Shown in pieces: positions 10,540-21,860 of a stretch of DNA of 64,000 nt. The notes under the pieces are model-generated. The model worked only from the letters and a program-made list of their open reading frames with translations. It made no database searches and was not told the DNA's origin. Position 1 is the stretch's first letter; every line of letters starts with the position of its first letter. The stretch comes from Verpa conica (taxonomy: Eukaryota; Ascomycota; Pezizomycetes; Pezizales; Morchellaceae). The stretch is from the NCBI GenBank assembly GCA_033030425.1, contig JAUFSD010000025.1, positions 806,001-870,000 of the forward strand. Reading direction: 5' to 3'. Position numbers and translations under genes: made by a program.

Positions 10540-12652
10540 TTTAAGCAGAGATGTGAGAAGCACGGACATGGTGGGAGAAATCTCGAGTAGTAGGTAGTAG
10601 TAGTTGGATGAACACGAGAGCTGAAAATGTGGGAGTTACGGTATTCTTTTTTTTCTTTCTTTATATGGTTTTCATTTTTGGAATCTCCCTGAATTTGCCT
10701 GGAACAAACCGGTACTTAAAATAGATAGGTAATGAAGTTGCGAAAGACCATGAAGACAGAAGGTAGTTACTACACATATAACGAATCTCTTTCATCAAAC
10801 TATAACTCCTCGTCCACTGATTGCGAACAGTAAGGTTGAAAATACATGCAGGTAAATTCCCACCTTAGAATTTACAACTTTTGTTTGTGAAGGAAATGGT
10901 AGGGGGGTCCAAAGCGGTTCTAGAACTATCGAGTGATTTCTGAGGATTCTGGGGTTGACTCATTGCTTAATGACGTAGTATGAGCCTTGCAGGTTCGGAA
11001 GCTGCATGCAATGACTCTTTATAAAAAATGGTCGACCAATGTACACGAACTAAAGGAGAGACCTATAAAATTTCTACTATTTATAAACCTTTTCCCCTTG
11101 GTATTAGGGCATCATACAAGATCACTCGATATTGTAAATCCTGTAGACTAGATTGACTCATCGGATCTAGATTGATGTGGAAACACTAAGTGATTCAGGA
11201 GCCTACCTATCTAACAGGGTACGCAGTGTAGAGGCAAAGATTATCGCCCCGCTAGTACAAAATTGTATATTGTAGGTTGCCGAGCGTTCTTCTATATAAA
11301 GATTAAACCGATGAACAAGTAGATCTTGCCTCAAACGGCGGTGATTTAATGTGCTAGGGGTAGGGGGGTGAAGATGGAACGGGTCTCACAATTTTTCTAT
11401 GGTGACCCCATAGAGTGGAGATCTCCGCTGTCCCATCTTCACACCCCTACCCCTAGTATGTATGCTAGCGTGTGCCACAATATCCACAAGCCATCAACAA
11501 GTGATAAGAAACCACACCAAAAAATATTTTGAATAGCTTTGTGAATCCAATCTTTAAGCATGCTAAGAGCAGCCGCTATCCCTTGCGCTTGATATACTCA
11601 AGCTATACTCCAGTTAGATTCACCATGGAGGTATGTCATTGTGTGTGTCGTGTAACTAGATATGCAGTGTATATCGAAGACTCCCCTCGGAATAAAAAAA
11701 CACCCATGGGAATATGTTTGGTACTAAGTTAGGCACCTCATGCACCAGTACCAAATAGGGCGCCGACTTCTGAAAAAAAAAAAGAGCACGGATCATCTAG
11801 CCCATGCTGAGAACTCAAGGGTTAGGATTATAGGTGATAACAAAGGAGTATATATAATTAACGTTACTTCAATAAAGACTTTGATCCCGCTTACAACATC
11901 TCCCCCCACCCCCGGGTAAAATATTGTAATAACAACAAATATCTGGGTCCTACTAGATGTTGGTTAGTAACTTTAGGAAAAAGACGACTGCGTATTTCTG
12001 TCCTCGTACCTTCACCTGTTCTTTAGATAAAACCTCTTCCAACTTCACAGCCTGAGCTGTTTTCCCAATCGAGATGGGGGGGAGGGAAGATATCGCTGAG
12101 TGTACATAGATGCCTGTTGTCTCTGCGGGATTTTTCCCGGATAGCAGATAGAACTATGTTTTGTATTCGCTTCTTGATAATCGCGGTATAAGGTCTTTTT
12201 TGCGTGCGTGGCAGAAAGACCCGCAGGCTAAAAGCCGTGAGTGGGTTTCTTTTAGCGCCAGCTTGATGGGATGGTTTAGGGTGGAGCGAAGAGAGGGGAG
12301 AGGAAGGGTAGATAGCGTGGCTTATATAGAAAATTTGCGTTCACGTCAACTATAAGCAGCCCCCTTCAAAAATCCGAAAAAATATGGGTAGCCCCCTGAA
12401 TAGACACTGGCTCTCGGGAATATTTCATCATTTAGAGCTGTAGAAAACCTGGTAAATACGTACCAGCGGTGGAAAGTGTTTATGGGCTTACCCTTTACCG
12501 TAAATGTACTATAGTGATCAAGCATTACCCATAAAAGCCCCAACCGTGAGTGTGAATAGAAAAGCAAACAATAATGTGGTGATAACAAGCTAAAAAGACC
12601 CAAAATTTCCTATATACATAAAAACTTCTCCACCTATATATGGTGAGCAAAA
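10540..12652. other. Intergenic region between DDI1 and the first tRNA-Ala
   Basis: AT-rich spacer with a MITE at 11354-11456. A frame of 64 codons at 12161-12355 and its neighbours show no domain. Apart from the MITE and the DDI1 3' UTR I see nothing. Confidence 0.4.
11354..11456. mobile_element. 103-bp MITE, family copy 1
   Basis: Terminal inverted repeats of about 27 bp: CTAGGGGTAGG..GTGAAGATGG at the left, and CCATCTTCACACCCC..CCCTAG at the right. The interior carries GGAGATCTCCGCTGTCCC. It has no coding capacity. The same sequence recurs in reverse orientation at 37723-37819 and 38114-38213. Copies with intact flanks are bordered by TA on both sides, pointing to a TA target duplication of the Tc1/mariner kind. 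Confidence 0.8.
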
Positions 12653-12753
12653 TGGAGACGCGGGGAATCGAACCCCGGACCACCTCTAATCAAGCCTAAG
12701 CACCAGGTGATGCTGTATGCTAAAGAGGTATTATACCACTAAACCACATCCCC
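12653..12753 (-). tRNA. tRNA-Ala(AGC) with 29-nt intron
   Basis: Mature length is 72 nt. The acceptor stem GGGGATG pairs with CGTCTCC and includes G3:U70, the alanine identity pair; the discriminator is A. The anticodon stem is CCTCT/AGAGG and the loop TTAGCAT, read across an intron placed between positions 37 and 38. The T arm is CGGGG-TTCGATT-CCCCG. The D arm (GTTTAGTGGTATAAT) has a weak stem. The exons are identical to the three other copies. On the transcribed strand a T run follows the 3' end. The anticodon assumes the canonical intron position. Confidence 0.9.
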
Positions 12754-13088
12754 GTTGTACCACCGGCTCTAAAAGGGAGCTTTGGAATTTGTGTCATTGT
12801 ATATCACTCGATTAAGCCTTTCATTCATGGGAATGATTGCTGAAATAAATATTTTTTTCTTCTAACCTAGATAGAAGACTATGCTTGATATCTATATAGT
12901 AAACCCCTCCAACCTTAATATAGTAATATGGATTTACAGCCTTTATTAGGAACCCAAACCTTTCGTCTTATCATGAATGCACCTAGTAGTTGGAAAAAAC
13001 CCTTAAAAGGGCCTCAAATATAACAACAAACAGAATAGCAGTAAGAACGAACTCAAGAAGTCAATGAACCTTCTCCAGAGGAACAAAA

Positions 13089-13189
13089 TGGAGACGCGGG
13101 GAATCGAACCCCGGACCACCTCTAAACAAGCTTAAGCACAAGATGGTACTCTATGCTAAAGAGGTATTATACCACTAAACCACATCCCC
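13089..13189 (-). tRNA. tRNA-Ala(AGC) with 29-nt intron, second copy
   Basis: Same 72-nt exons as the copy 336 bp away on the same strand, including G3:U70 and loop TTAGCAT. Its intron shares the core GTGCTTARGCTTG with that neighbour and differs from the introns of the plus-strand pair. This suggests a local duplication. Confidence 0.9.
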
Positions 13190-13495
13190 TTGTTCTCGAA
13201 CGCGTAGAGTGGCCTGCTAACACGCATTGGGGCAAGGGGTTGAGGTATCATGTTGGATTTTCTACTGTCACCAGGATCTTGGCTTTGAACTAGTCCTTTT
13301 TAGGTCTGGGTCTAATCTTTTAGTGATACTTTGTACCAGATATACAGAATGTAAAATGTGTTGGAAGGTGATAGATAAAGTTGAAAGAGCTTATATGGCC
13401 ATCGATTCTAGTCGCTGACGTAGTATTAATTGGCCTTTAGATAGCCGTTCATGATTACTTCTGAGGGGGGAAATATTTCTGTCACATTGCGCTAG
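13190..13495. other. Short spacer after the tRNA pair
   Basis: 306 bp between the second tRNA-Ala and the gene remnant. A 63-codon frame (13227-13418) has no domain I recognise. Confidence 0.35.
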
Positions 13496-13672
13496 CTCTA
13501 TTGGCCACCTGAAGACTACTCTAATAAACTTGATGTTATCTCATTCCTGAGTAACCTTGAGGAATCTATTCAAAATCCCCCGCTTGTACGTGCATTTACA
13601 TATAGTATGAAAGAACAAGAGCTATACAAACAGCTACTTGCTGGAATTCCACCCCCCAAAAAGAGAAAATAA
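13496..13672 (+). pseudogene. C-terminal remnant of an unidentified protein gene
   Basis: An open frame without a start codon. It begins directly after a TAG and runs 58 codons to TAA at 13670-13672. It includes YWPPEDYSNKLDV, then FLSNLEESIQNPP, and ends KQLLAGIPPPKKRK, a basic nuclear-localisation-like tail. The composition is varied and protein-like, unlike the surrounding AT-rich frames. Upstream, all frames close quickly. I read it as the broken 3' end of a gene or transposon protein, but I cannot name the family. A last exon of an otherwise undetected gene is also possible. Confidence 0.35.
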
Positions 13673-13976
13673 TCGAAGGAAATGTAGGGGTAGCGAAGGG
13701 AGGTGGAAGCGGCTAGACAGAGCTGTTATTTTGCTTTTCGTTGTTTTTATTTGGATAGGACTGTAGGCTAGATTAAGGTATTACCTTAACCGTTAGGTTC
13801 ATGTAATTAACGAGGGAGAGAAAAAAGCCACCCCTAAACCACCTTTTTGATGTATTTATTGAGGTAAAAAAAAAACTCCTTTTCCTCCAGAAAATCATAA
13901 ACAGTCACTCGCTAGCTATAGCCACTATATAACCTATCTCGTATCCGGTACTATTTGACATTGTATCCAGCGCTCA
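13673..13976. other. Spacer, 3' flank of the F-box-like gene
   Basis: 304 bp with A-rich tracts. It should include the 3' UTR of the minus-strand gene ending at 13977. Nothing else was seen. Confidence 0.35.
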
Positions 13977-15350
13977 TCATAATCCCATATGATTTTTCCA
14001 TAGCTCTTCAATAGTCAAATTCACATTATATCTCGCTTTCATACCCCTCATATACGTGCAACTCCACAAAAATGACTCCAACCATACAATCTCCTCCTCC
14101 GGAAACAGATACAAATTGAGGTGATCATTCGGCTTCTCAAAACACGGCTGTGCAAGACCTGCGGCAAAGTTTTTAGGATATGCCGAGTACGGTGTATATT
14201 TAGTTCTTATAAAGGAATTCTCGTCTGGAACTCCGGGAGATGAATGGGGGTAAAAATATTTTAAGCCCAAGATTACTTTACGAATCTTCTGTATCGCTTC
14301 AGGCGAATACTCGTGTTGTGGCTGTGGTCGCTGTGTATCTGTCAAATTCGGAATATGAAGGTACTTCAACCTTGTTGTAGGTTTATTGTCACTAGGGATA
14401 TTTTTGGTCTCGGAAACTTCCAGCTCTTCCTCCTTCAATTCCTTTTCCTCGAAGTCTCCTTCTTCGGAATACTCAGACTCTGGTGACACGACTACCGGCC
14501 TCCCTCGAAACCCTTCAGGAGTACCCACTTTAAGTGGTAAGGTAATCCCTGGCATGTCTTTATCTGGCAGCGGATGTTTTTCAAGAACCTTGAGAAACAG
14601 GTTTAGATACCGGTCATACGGGACCGGGATCAGGCTGAGTGCAGGATAGTAGACCTTATTGCTACCTAGCGCCCATTTCGGCCTTACAACCTGCTCAGAG
14701 TACCACTTCAGACGGCCCAAGGTATGCGGAACATTCGTTCTCAACTCCTGGGAGGGATCATGTTGAGTTTTGAGAATGAGAGGATGTGCAGCGAATAAGT
14801 CATGCAATCTTCGAAACTGCCGAGAAAGCTCTTGGTTCAATTTTTCTGTAGCGTCGGATAGGCTATTCCAGCGTTGCTCGAGGTCCTCAAACGTAGCCAT
14901 ACTCCATGTTTTTTTCAGAGGGGTGGGGGAGAATGCAGATACTGCCTCGATATATCCTGGTAGGTCTGGTGTTACATCTCTGATGGACCGGGCGATATAC
15001 GCATGCAAGGAGGCCTTCAGGTCCTCATAATTGAGGCGGGGGTGGTGGGGGTGGTAGGTAAGCCCAATCACGGACTTGGGTATCGATACAAAACTAGCAA
15101 TGCAAATTCTGGAGTAGAGACGGAAGTAGTCGCGCATAGTGTGTAGCTCCTCGAGGGTCTTGAATATTCCCTTATAGTAGGTGTGATCTAAAATACATTC
15201 ATCGATATAGGGAATGTTTCGGCAGGATAGAGCTAGCACATATGAGATAGGTAGGTCATTGACGACGAGATGCAAAATTTCCGGGGGGACCTTCATGAGA
15301 CCGCGAACGGTCGATGGGAGGACTATGCCTTTCGCTGGCAGGGGAGCCAT
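13977..15350 (-). CDS. F-box-like protein, function unknown
   Basis: Single uninterrupted exon, 457 residues, starting MAPLPAKG. Residues about 19-47 (KVPPEILHLVVNDLPISYVLALS) resemble the first helices of a fungal F-box, the Skp1-binding motif of SCF ubiquitin ligases, though the LP..L core is degenerate. The middle is helical and Arg/Lys-rich. An acidic segment (about 287-320, with Glu/Asp runs) separates it from the C-terminal third, which is rich in aromatics and prolines (ESFLWSCTYMRGMKARYNVN). No leucine-rich or WD repeats are evident. Intronless, lineage-specific F-box-like genes are common in filamentous ascomycetes. The frame and composition are convincing as a gene; the F-box assignment is tentative, and a substrate cannot be inferred. 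Confidence 0.7.
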   Translation of the reverse strand: MAPLPAKGIVLPSTVRGLMKVPPEILHLVVNDLPISYVLALSCRNIPYIDECILDHTYYKGIFKTLEELHTMRDYFRLYSRICIASFVSIPKSVIGLTYHPHHPRLNYEDLKASLHAYIARSIRDVTPDLPGYIEAVSAFSPTPLKKTWSMATFEDLEQRWNSLSDATEKLNQELSRQFRRLHDLFAAHPLILKTQHDPSQELRTNVPHTLGRLKWYSEQVVRPKWALGSNKVYYPALSLIPVPYDRYLNLFLKVLEKHPLPDKDMPGITLPLKVGTPEGFRGRPVVVSPESEYSEEGDFEEKELKEEELEVSETKNIPSDNKPTTRLKYLHIPNLTDTQRPQPQHEYSPEAIQKIRKVILGLKYFYPHSSPGVPDENSFIRTKYTPYSAYPKNFAAGLAQPCFEKPNDHLNLYLFPEEEIVWLESFLWSCTYMRGMKARYNVNLTIEELWKNHMGL

Positions 15351-15449
15351 GGTTTTCTGGATTCTTGTTGATAATGTCGAGAGTTGGGTAGAAGGTTGGG
15401 AGGTGCCAACATATATAGGTTTGTGTGAGTCATCAGGCGTTGTAATGTA

Positions 15450-15499
15450 CTAGGGGTGCCACATTATTTGTATCGAATGAACAGACACCCCTACCCTAG
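15450..15499. mobile_element. 50-bp miniature inverted-repeat element
   Basis: CTAGGGGTG at the left and CACCCCTACCCTAG at the right, with TA on both sides. The ends match the 103-bp MITE family but the interior is unrelated or deleted. It lies 100 bp upstream of the F-box-like gene start, so probably in its promoter. Confidence 0.65.
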
Positions 15500-16336
15500 T
15501 ACATGAGGTATTGCATATGCAGGTCAACTTGCCTTACACTTTGTTTTGTGGACTACTGTAGTTTTATTTATCCAGTGCAAGTGATATCAATAGCATATCC
15601 AAGGGACTTCGTGTACTCCTTCAGTAAATAAGGACTTACATCTAAGTGCCACATCGATGATTCGGCACCCGGGAAGTTGCAATTGCAAACTATTTAGAGA
15701 ATTTCGGGTGACTACTTATGTATGACTGTTGGACGTATGTACTTAATGTAAAGAAAAGCTCCTTCCATTCTCGTTGTAGCCGTGAAGAACAAAAAGGCTG
15801 AAGGGCTATTATTCTTTATAGAAAGACGTCAACGCCTCAAGACATCATGGCCAAACAAAGAACTCAGTGACCCGCTAGATCTACATGTAACTTCTAGCCA
15901 AGTACAGCAACAAACGGGCTTAGATAAAGAGTAAATTTAATAACATAAATTTATGACGATAATAGCAGCGCTTGGGCCAAGTGTGTAGAGAGGCACTACT
16001 AGGTGCTCCTGGGAAAAGAGAAGTAATGCCCTTCGGGAATATTATATACTGTAATGACGTGGTCGATCTGCAATACTGCCCCCAATTCTGCCATTTCTCA
16101 TTGGTCACCCTGGAATTTATTCTACGTTAGGCTATTGCCACAGAGAGGAGTCTAATTCTTTTGAGGTCGTCATAAGAAAAACCGGGGATATAATATCGAA
16201 CAGAATTTTATAGTAAAAATACTCAAGTATGCATGTTTTTTTAAGAATGGGTATTCCAAAATCCAAAATTTCAGTCTAGGTATACCCCAATAACAGAAAT
16301 CTAGTGTAATAACCCCCCCATTCCGAGACGGTAATC
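15500..16336. other. Intergenic region
   Basis: AT-rich, with only a 62-codon frame of no recognisable family. It would contain the promoter side of the F-box-like gene and the 3' UTR of the SDR gene. Nothing else was seen. Confidence 0.35.
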
Positions 16337-18226
16337 TCACAACCCCCTAACCACCGCCTCAGCCCCTCCAAAATGCTTCAAAAACCTCCCCCATATACTC
16401 TCACCATCCACCTCTCCCTTCGCCACACACCACAAGACCCTCGCCGCGCCGTCCTCCCAACCAATTGGGCACATGCTTCCATCAGCAGCGCTCATAAACC
16501 CCGGGTCAACCGAATTAATCGCTACACGGCGATCGCGCCACGCAGTAGAGCCTTCCGTCTCAGTAATCATGTTTAGCGCCGCTTTCGACATGTTCGTGTG
16601 TACATGATGGCCACCTTTGATATTAGCTGTAGGAGTCGCTTCCGAGAGGCCTTCACGGGAAGAGACATTGATAATGTACCCCGCGGGCTTGGGGACTCGG
16701 GGAGCTGCGGGCTTTCCATGAAGTTCTTCGGATTCGTCTACCACTGTAGCGTTTAAATTACGTCGAGAAACTCCCATGAGGGGGAGAAGCTCACGAATGA
16801 GCATTAGAGGGACAAACGAGTTAATGGCGAGGACGTCACCGATGTCTTGGTAAGGGATTTCAGAAATTAATTGGGTCCATGATGATTTCTGTACGACGCT
16901 GATTTCATTTGAGGGGCCTGGAGCCTTTATAGGCTCTTCAGATAACTGATATTCTGGATTTGAGAGAACGCCGTCGTCGTTTGATAGCTCGTATATTTTA
17001 CTAGAAGCTCTTTCGTCATGGTACGAGTTTTCGTTACCCGTCCCAGGCCCGATAAGCATCCGGTTCTCTCTCGTCCCACCTCTTATCTTAGCCTTATAGT
17101 CTCCAAACTGCAGGTGACCGTAGGTACCCGCGCTGAGTAGCTTCTGCTCCTGTTCCACGGCAGTCTTCTCTTTGTTTGTTGAGTCGGTCAGAGTCTGCGC
17201 CGCGTTATTCACCAACACATCCAACAGCGCTTCTTTCCCGTCCTTCTTCCACATCTGTAGAATCTTTTTCACTTGTGCCAAAAGCCCACCCGCATCTTTC
17301 ATATGTCTAAAGTCAGCCCCGACTAGACAGATCCTGTCCTGCCATTTCCCAAAATCTGGTTCCGCATGGTACCGGGCTTCTGCGTCAAGTGGGTAGCGAG
17401 AGGAAACAATCACACTTGCACCGCAGCGAAGGAGCCGGAGAGCTACGCTATAACCGAGATTGATACGCCCGCCAGTTACAAGTGCGGTCTTGTTTCTCAT
17501 GTCGAGTCTCTCTGGTTGTGTAATTGAGGATTCTTGAAGATTGAAGGAGCCACACGGAGTGCAAAGTGTTGGATAGTAGCGGTGGGGAGTGGTGATAGTG
17601 TAGTGACACATGTAGCAACGTCCAAATTTCTCTACCCTACGCTGTTTCTTTTTGCCTCTGGGTTTGCGGGGTTTTGAATTATCAGGAATAGATTGATATA
17701 GGACTCTCATTTTCGGGTCTGATTCCATCTGTGACTGGAGCGCGATAAAAACTTCCTCGACGGGTGTTTCAATGGTGACATCTGTAGCGGGGACTCGTAG
17801 CAGGTACTCTAAGACTTTGATCGCCGTTTCAAATTCCTGAGTCGTAGGTGTAGTGCTCTGAAGAATTGATGCCGTAGCACTCGAACTCGCTCCTGGTACT
17901 TCGCCGGGTTTGTACTGCGATAAATAGCCTATTATTCCATCCAAGATGCCATTATATCGTAGTTTTTGTACCGTGTATGGCCGCACATCATCCCCGGGAC
18001 TGGGCCTCTCCGTATCTGCCGCATTAAGCGTTTCTGGAGCGTTATCCCATAAACATGCCGCAATTTCGTCTGCAAGTGATGAAGACTTGACTGGAAGATG
18101 TAACGCAAGGATGCTCGGGAGGCCTCCGGACTTGCAGAGCTGTTGGTCGTGACGAAGTTGGTCGGCGATTTCTTTAGCGGAATGGGTACGGATATACTCC
18201 TGGCAGGAGGATGCGGAGGTCAACAT
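16337..18226 (-). CDS. SDR-fold protein with N-terminal extension and zinc-ribbon linker
   Basis: Intronless, 629 residues from the Met at 18226 (MLTSASSCQEYIRT); the frame upstream lacks another ATG. Residues 1-190 form a helical N-terminal region without a family I recognise. A basic stretch (KPRKPRGKKKQRR, about 185-197) leads into a likely zinc ribbon CYMC..CTPC (Cys about 204, 207, 222, 225). From about 243 a short-chain dehydrogenase follows: TALVTGGRINLGYSVA (nucleotide-binding turn), VLVNNAAQ, and YIINVSSREG. The catalytic YxxxK region reads HTNMSKAAL, so the usual Tyr is Thr while Ser and Lys remain. A similar HTNMSKAAL sequence is, from memory, common in a fungal SDR group, so the loss may be characteristic of the family. 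The C-terminus has CPIGWEDGAARVLW. Substrate and activity are unknown. Confidence 0.8.
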   Translation of the reverse strand: MLTSASSCQEYIRTHSAKEIADQLRHDQQLCKSGGLPSILALHLPVKSSSLADEIAACLWDNAPETLNAADTERPSPGDDVRPYTVQKLRYNGILDGIIGYLSQYKPGEVPGASSSATASILQSTTPTTQEFETAIKVLEYLLRVPATDVTIETPVEEVFIALQSQMESDPKMRVLYQSIPDNSKPRKPRGKKKQRRVEKFGRCYMCHYTITTPHRYYPTLCTPCGSFNLQESSITQPERLDMRNKTALVTGGRINLGYSVALRLLRCGASVIVSSRYPLDAEARYHAEPDFGKWQDRICLVGADFRHMKDAGGLLAQVKKILQMWKKDGKEALLDVLVNNAAQTLTDSTNKEKTAVEQEQKLLSAGTYGHLQFGDYKAKIRGGTRENRMLIGPGTGNENSYHDERASSKIYELSNDDGVLSNPEYQLSEEPIKAPGPSNEISVVQKSSWTQLISEIPYQDIGDVLAINSFVPLMLIRELLPLMGVSRRNLNATVVDESEELHGKPAAPRVPKPAGYIINVSSREGLSEATPTANIKGGHHVHTNMSKAALNMITETEGSTAWRDRRVAINSVDPGFMSAADGSMCPIGWEDGAARVLWCVAKGEVDGESIWGRFLKHFGGAEAVVRGL

Positions 18227-21200
18227 TTTTTTAAAAATTTTATTTAGAGACGTGAAGACAGAGAAAGCACACACTTAGTCCTCATAAGATAGAAAGATGT
18301 CCTTTATGAAGCTTAAGATCTGTAGAGTATGTAGGATCTTGCTGGTGGGAGTCAGACAACCCCGCAGGGTTAGGGTTATCTGAGAAGAGTCATGGTTGAG
18401 TACCCCGATTGGTACGTTCGCTGCACCAAATATCAATTCTTTGTTTTCTTTATATTTTTAATTTTTGCTTCTGTAAATGTAATAGACTAAAGTAGCGGTC
18501 AAGGCGGGACTCTCAAGAACAGTTCCACGTACTGCAGGTTGCCCTAAATCTCGAACAAAATATCACCCAGGTCAAAAGACATAATTGAGGCACGGTAACC
18601 CGCCTCAGACTACACCGCAAGAGCGCATAAGATTCCTACGTAAGCTGAAGGATATTGACCGCAGACCCCGCTGACACTGTGAGGTACGGATAGTGCACCT
18701 ATGAGGCGAAGACTGAAAGAGTAGCACCTGCCAAGAACTCTGTATAATTGGCCGAATTATGATACACACAACCCAACTAGTAGAACTACAAGCTACTCTA
18801 TGGTACGTTTCTAAATAAAAGTTATTTCCTGTCTTTGACAATAAATATTAACCTAAAGCATGATGATATAGCGTGTAGAAAAAGGGCCGAAACGCGAGAT
18901 ATGAGACTCAGAGCTTTCATCGCTCTTTAGTAGGATTGGCTGGTTTCTCGATCTTTTTTACCGTAGTTGTATGTATTCGACTTCTGAGATTTTAGCCTTT
19001 TATGTTCGTACCAAGCAACTAAGTACCACCAGGCATCCAATAAACAGACTTTCCGCTACGCCTCCACCCGCAGCCCCGGTAAGAATACGACACTCTAGAT
19101 TCAGAGCTTTTACCCCCCTCCCTTATATCCGGAAGAGGTTCTCGCAGTATGATTAGCGATGGAATCCTGCCTACTACGAGTCCTGACCTTAGGTCATCTG
19201 TAGCTATTGAATACCACATTAACTATGAGTAGTTTATAGCACTGTTTCCCCGCATCCTTACTTAATTGGGGATAGGTACTACCTTCATAAGTACTCTATC
19301 ACTCCTTATTCGGCATTGCTACAGTCTTACTAAAGATCCCTGTCTGTCGTTACATGGTGCATTAAACGCGCAGACAAGGTCGGCGAGCTTTCCTCTCCTA
19401 GTAAAGCGCTGTTACCTTACAAGGCCAGAGGAATGCATTTCTACACTCTAAAACCAATATACAGCGTGCGGCAAAAAAGCCCGAGAAGTCACGTCAGCGT
19501 CTACTAACAGGGTCTTATAGCCAATCTTACTACTAGAATCTTTGCCAAAAACCTAAACAACGAATAGGAACCGCTGATTCTCGTGCCTCGCGTCTCTCGA
19601 CCTTTTTTTTACCGTTCGCTGTATATACCCTTTCTCGAGATACGAGACAAAAACAAAACCTCAACGCTTGTTAGTGGCGCTCAGTGCATATCTAACCTCA
19701 CTATTCATACTCAAGGCAGGAGAAACATTCCAGTATAAACCTTGGTACACTAAAATCCCTACTTCTTCCCAACAGATACAGTGCGGTCTCTAAGCGGTCT
19801 CTTACCGACCTCACACAATAAGCCAAGAAAGTTACCTTTATCTGCTCTCGGCTACTCGCCCTAAAAATCCCAGTAATTACTTATCCTCAGCAAGTATTGC
19901 CGGGCACTTGGGCGCCCAAGCGGAAATAGCCGCCCCCGCTAAAACCCAGTGAATCTGGGCGGCTTATGCAGGGGCTCTATTCACTTATTCAGGTGCTACT
20001 TACTTTAAACGATCATGTTAGCAGAGTCTACACTCGGGTGATTCAGAGCGTCTCAGGAATGCACTAGCTCTGTGCATTAAGGGCTTGGCATGGATTTAGC
20101 TGAGCTGGGTTAAAACCAAAGCGTTTAGTGAGACTATGAAGTCGGTTGCTTAATAAGGAGATGGCAGTGCTAGTCAAAACCTACTTTTAGAGTGAGAATC
20201 TATGACTCGGAATATAAGTAATTACAGAAGCCAAGTCAAAGGATTTCTTTACATCCTCTCACCCCCACACCTGAAAGCTCCTGCACATATAACCCCTCTA
20301 TCATTAATATAGTTCCTCTTCATAACCTTCTCCATCAACACCGTTGACCAACTTATAATGATCACTACAATCATTCTTCTTTACCATTCATCAATCTATA
20401 TCACGTACTACATTACATTTAATACAAGCTTACCGTTATTCGTTCTTCAAATTCATACAACCAACGCCTGTCACAATTAATTTAGATCTCTTTATTAAAG
20501 ATTCTACTTTCTCGTTATCTCATACCACACCATATCGAAAACACTCAGCAGTATGTCCATACAAAAAAAAAGACCCTCGCTACAGACAGAACACTACCGA
20601 GAGTAAAATAATACCTTGCCTTCTCGGGGAAACCGACAGCATACATAAGACCATCCACTCCCCCCCCCACCTACACACAACAGATAAAACCATGCCAAAA
20701 ATAAAATTTTAGACATGAGATTCTTTCAGAATGTGACCTCTCATCATCTTACAAACAGATAAATCATTGACATATTTACGGCGCAGACAATTATAACCCC
20801 CAATTAGATCGATATCCTTCGAGAATTCGGCGATGCCGACTTAATCCTAGCTATGTAGATAAACCCTAATCCCAGTCAGTTGCACAATATATCTACTTAC
20901 ATAACTATAAGAGAACCAAAATAATAACTAGTAATAAACATTTTTAAAAAGGAAAACACTCGGCTGACCTTTTCCCATACCTGCCCACCTTTTCGTCTCA
21001 TACATAACACTCAATTTAATAAACGACCTTCCCACGCACGCTATTCATATATCTCATTAAGCATAAAGATGTAAAGAAAAATAGTATACTCTATGTAGTT
21101 GATGTTAACCAGGGGGGGGGGGAAGTGGGAGGGTATGGGATGTGTAGATATTTTTAGGAATCCTAGTAGGTTGTACCACGCTCCCAGAATTTAGGCAAGT

Positions 21201-21860
21201 TTCCCAAAAAGATCACCCGGATATAACGTACTTTTGGGTTCCACTGACACGTTTGATGGAAGCGACACGTGGCGGGTAGGAACACTAGCTGCTTTGTTCT
21301 TCTTTTACTTGGGGAGTATTTTGGAAGAAGGGGAAAAAAAAGAAAAAAAAGAAAAGAAAAAAAGTACCGTGCGCGCGTTACCATCAATATCTACCGGGTT
21401 TTGCCTCCATTACTTGCATAGAAATAACCGCCGGTAAATTAAACTTAGTGCTGACTAGATGCTCTCTCTGGAAAGCTTAGCATTGAGTATAGTCGTTGTA
21501 GGATAAAAGAAAAAACTCGGTGGTTTCCTAATCTGTATAGATAATCCAAGGTTAGGAGGAGTAAATCTGTACTAGACTGTGATAGTGATATATAACAAAA
21601 TATTAAGTGCCTCAATGTGAATTGTACGGGCTACCTCGGTATCTTAGCAGAAACTACCCTCCTTATTCTTGACCTACAGTCATATGAGTTAAACACAAAA
21701 TCTACAGCCACACTGATTATCATAGACTATCACTCGATAGCAGATGATCCTAAAAACTTCCACTACATAGCTCGAAACAACAAAAAAGAACTTTTTCTGA
21801 TATACTACAACCCAAATACCTTTTAATACCTGAAACGCTTATCTCTCCAAAACTACACAA
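18227..21860. other. Intergenic region
   Basis: About 3.6 kb, AT-rich, with only short incidental frames. A palindrome/hairpin cluster at 19907-19964 is listed separately. A G run (about 21112-21122) and a purine tract (21325-21363) lie near the right end. No gene was recognised. Confidence 0.4.
19907..19964. repeat. Perfect 14-bp palindrome next to a nested hairpin
   Basis: CTTGGGCGCCCAAG at 19907-19920 is a perfect palindrome. Immediately downstream AGCCGCCC (19928-19935) pairs with GGGCGGCT (19957-19964), and CCCAG/CTGGG nests inside with a TGAAT loop. This is a GC-rich island in AT-rich DNA. Confidence 0.6.
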
